This document shows, piece after piece, positions 61,841-64,000 of a stretch of DNA of 64,000 nt; position 1 is the first letter of the stretch, and the number at the start of each line of letters is the position of its first letter. The DNA is from Seriola aureovittata (lineage: Eukaryota; Chordata; Actinopteri; Carangiformes; Carangidae). Made by a program: the position numbers and the translations under genes. Location: positions 9,529,835 to 9,593,834 of the forward strand of contig NC_079386.1 of assembly GCF_021018895.1 (NCBI RefSeq). The letters are read 5' to 3'. Under the pieces are notes generated by a model. The model worked only from the letters and a program-made list of their open reading frames with translations, ran no database searches and was not told the DNA's origin.

Positions 61841-64000
61841 TTTACGGATACTGTATGTTTAACTTGAGGTTTGATGGGCCATGCAGGGGGTGCAAAGTCA
61901 CCGGCATCATTCATTCATCCTGGCAGAAGACATGAAAAGAGGTAAGCATGCTCTGTCCTACAGAAACCTTTCAGTCACTTATTGCATTGTTTCATGGTGT
62001 TGAAGATGAAACACAGCGGTGGTGGTGATCACAATATTGTCAGTAAATAGGCAACTATTTGCTAGCATGTTCACCACAACGACTTTATAATACGTCAGTG
62101 TTAAAAAAAGAAAATGCAGCTTTAAATATGAGATAACACATATTGTACGAGAACATGAAAGTGAAGCAAGTCATGGTCTAGACCTAGATCATTTTTATTT
62201 TCCTTTCAAATATTAACATTCAGAGACATTTATACTGTACAATAAACTTCACTTCAGTGTTTCTCTATTGACGTTCGCTCAGGATGTTGTATTCCAAATG
62301 ATTTTGGTTACGAGAGTGTTTCTGAAAGCGCTTCAAAGTTTGCATGAAGAGATTCTCCACCACAAGGGGAACAGAAAAGACTCGAAAACAATCCGTCTGC
62401 TAATCAGTGTTTTGTAGCCAGCGTGTTTGCAAACCTGCCGACTTACACTTCCAGCAGACACGGAGCAGTATCGGCATCCAGTCGGAGTTGTTCCTCCCCA
62501 CCTGATGAATGTAAAAATCAGTATTTGCTTGCCTAGTCGACCAACTGCTGAGAAAAAATATCAGGGTATTTAGCTGAGTAAACGCTCAACTTTCTTCCTT
62601 AGTCAGTCGTTTACTTTGCCCCAGCTGCTGAGTCAACAAATTAAATGATTAACAGCTGACTTTTCTAAACCCAGTATTTCAACCACAGACAGCAAAGGGA
62701 CTGAATTGAAGATGTAGCAGCAGTAAACCCAGTTTACAAGACTCCTTATATACTAGTGATCTATGTGGTAGAAATTCCTACTGCATTAATATATGCTTTG
62801 AAATAATAATCATGTTTGCCTGTGTTTTTCTGTATCATGCATGTGAAGTAGGTTAGAATGAAAAAAGAAAAAAAAGACTAGCCCATTTGCACAGAGCTGG
62901 TACTGTGATGGATAGCTGAGTCATTGTGAAATTTTGCTAGAGATGTGTGGCACCCTCTTATTACAGCCTGGATCCTGCATCCAAAAGATGAAGGGGGAGG
63001 AGGGGGGGGGGTCCAGAGCTCCAGTCCTTTATCTGGCGCATATGCTTAAGCATGGATCTTCACTTAGAGATATGACTCGGGTGGACAGAAAGTGCTCCGG
63101 CTGTCACCGGCTGCATCACTTTGACTGGCATTTGCAAACCCCGGCGAGTTCATGAAATGTGCTGAAGATGTGACTCTAGGTCCCCCATCCACTCTCTTAA
63201 TGAGTTGTTACGCAAGCCCCACGAGCCACCCTGGGCCCCTGGCGCTGCCCAGGAACATGCTTGCGTGGCACAAAATGCCACGGGGAATGAGCAAGACTGC
63301 GGCTTCACCCTCCATTGACTTGAGATACTTTCCAGCGCCGTACAGATGTTCACTGACGTCGAACAAATGCAGATTGCAGTAAATGTATGATTTTTTTTTT
63401 TTTTTTTTTTGAAGCCAAACAGTATCTTTTATTCACACCGTTTACCCAAGTGGGAAGATTTTCTGACTAGCACATGTGTACACTGCATTGATTTTACCGG
63501 CAAGGCCATCACACTTGAGATTGAAATCCTTAATTGCTAAAGGTTTCCTGCTTCCCTCCCAAAACCTCAAAGTAAGTGTTGATGTTGATGAAGTTCTCTC
63601 TAGCGAGCTGTTTCATTCGACAGTCCAGGTGACAGGAGATATCCTTGTTCCTGACAGTTAAGGCCGATGTCCACTTTTCCCCGCGTCCCTCCTCCAGCGC
63701 TTAACCAGCCTCCAATTCAACCATCTCCTAATCTGTGACTGATTTATTTTTGCAGGATCTGTAAAATAACTGATTATTAAATTCATATGATCTCTCATCT
63801 CTACTTTTCTCTATATTAACACACTATATTTCAAGTGGCAAATAGAAGTAAGAAATCCCACAATTTTCTGTTTCTTCTCCCTGCTTTAGTCTTCCTCCAC
63901 AGTGGACAGATTTCCCCAAGATCTTTAGTGAGTTTACACACTGTTTTCCTGTCTTATATGGTGACTGTACATCCAATTACACAGGACAGATCCTTTCAGC
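61841..64000. other. Downstream flank, no gene recognised
   Basis: No exon or RNA gene seen. A G run lies at 63003-63010 and a T run of about 20 at 63391-63411. Short open frames here show no family resemblance and no splice context. Confidence 0.6.

Noticed and set aside
1..64000. CRISPR array, operon, phage or bacterial mobile element
   Set aside because: No regularly spaced repeats or bacterial gene organisation; the window is vertebrate intronic and exonic DNA.

Overview
The window is vertebrate genomic DNA, almost certainly from a teleost fish. It has short exons with GT/AG boundaries in long AT-rich introns, many CA/GT microsatellites and homopolymer runs, a decayed Tc1-like transposon, and a tRNA-derived SINE of a type familiar from fish genomes. 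No bacterial-type gene is present.

One gene accounts for all convincing coding sequence: the 3' part of a latrophilin-3 gene (adgrl3/lphn3, an adhesion G-protein-coupled receptor) on the + strand. Its 5' part (signal peptide, lectin, olfactomedin, hormone-receptor and first GAIN exons) lies upstream of the window; I found no exon in the first 11.7 kb. Twelve constitutive coding segments (11709-11892, 16395-16517, 18649-18854, 21411-21587, 31525-31734, 34220-34440, 39566-39632, 41751-41842, 48762-48930, 49151-49276, 52158-52254, 59050-60002) join in a single open frame of 2625 nt, 874 codons plus TAG. They encode the C-terminal GAIN domain with the GPS autoproteolysis site and tethered agonist, all seven membrane helices, and a long cytoplasmic tail ending in a PDZ-binding motif (VTSL). 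Tail motifs such as the LEKKILKEL and HLVTSL segments fit latrophilin-3 better than latrophilin-1 or -2. I cannot tell which teleost copy this is.

Four further exons can be placed by phase, splice sites and recalled similarity to mammalian latrophilin isoforms. Two tandem cassettes (42 nt at 46079-46120, 27 nt at 47935-47961) insert into intracellular loop 3. A 126-nt cassette (55930-56055) sits in the tail. A 52-nt exon (57588-57639) shifts the frame, so the first 58 coding bases of the last exon are read in a second frame that ends in a short alternative tail (...YSTTEW, stop at 59108-59110). The same bases therefore encode two different conserved peptides. Also notable: the 42-nt cassette ends in TG, so joining it directly to the next constitutive exon (which starts with A) makes TGA, while joining it to the 27-nt cassette (which starts with C) keeps the frame open.

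Region by region: 1-11708 upstream intron with a Tc1-like relic; 11709-21587 GAIN/GPS exons; 21588-31524 a 9.9-kb intron with a large microsatellite; 31525-48930 transmembrane exons and loop-3 cassettes; 49151-60002 tail exons; 60003-64000 3' UTR and downstream flank. All exon calls come from reading the sequence and from memory of the family; no alignment or transcript data were available.
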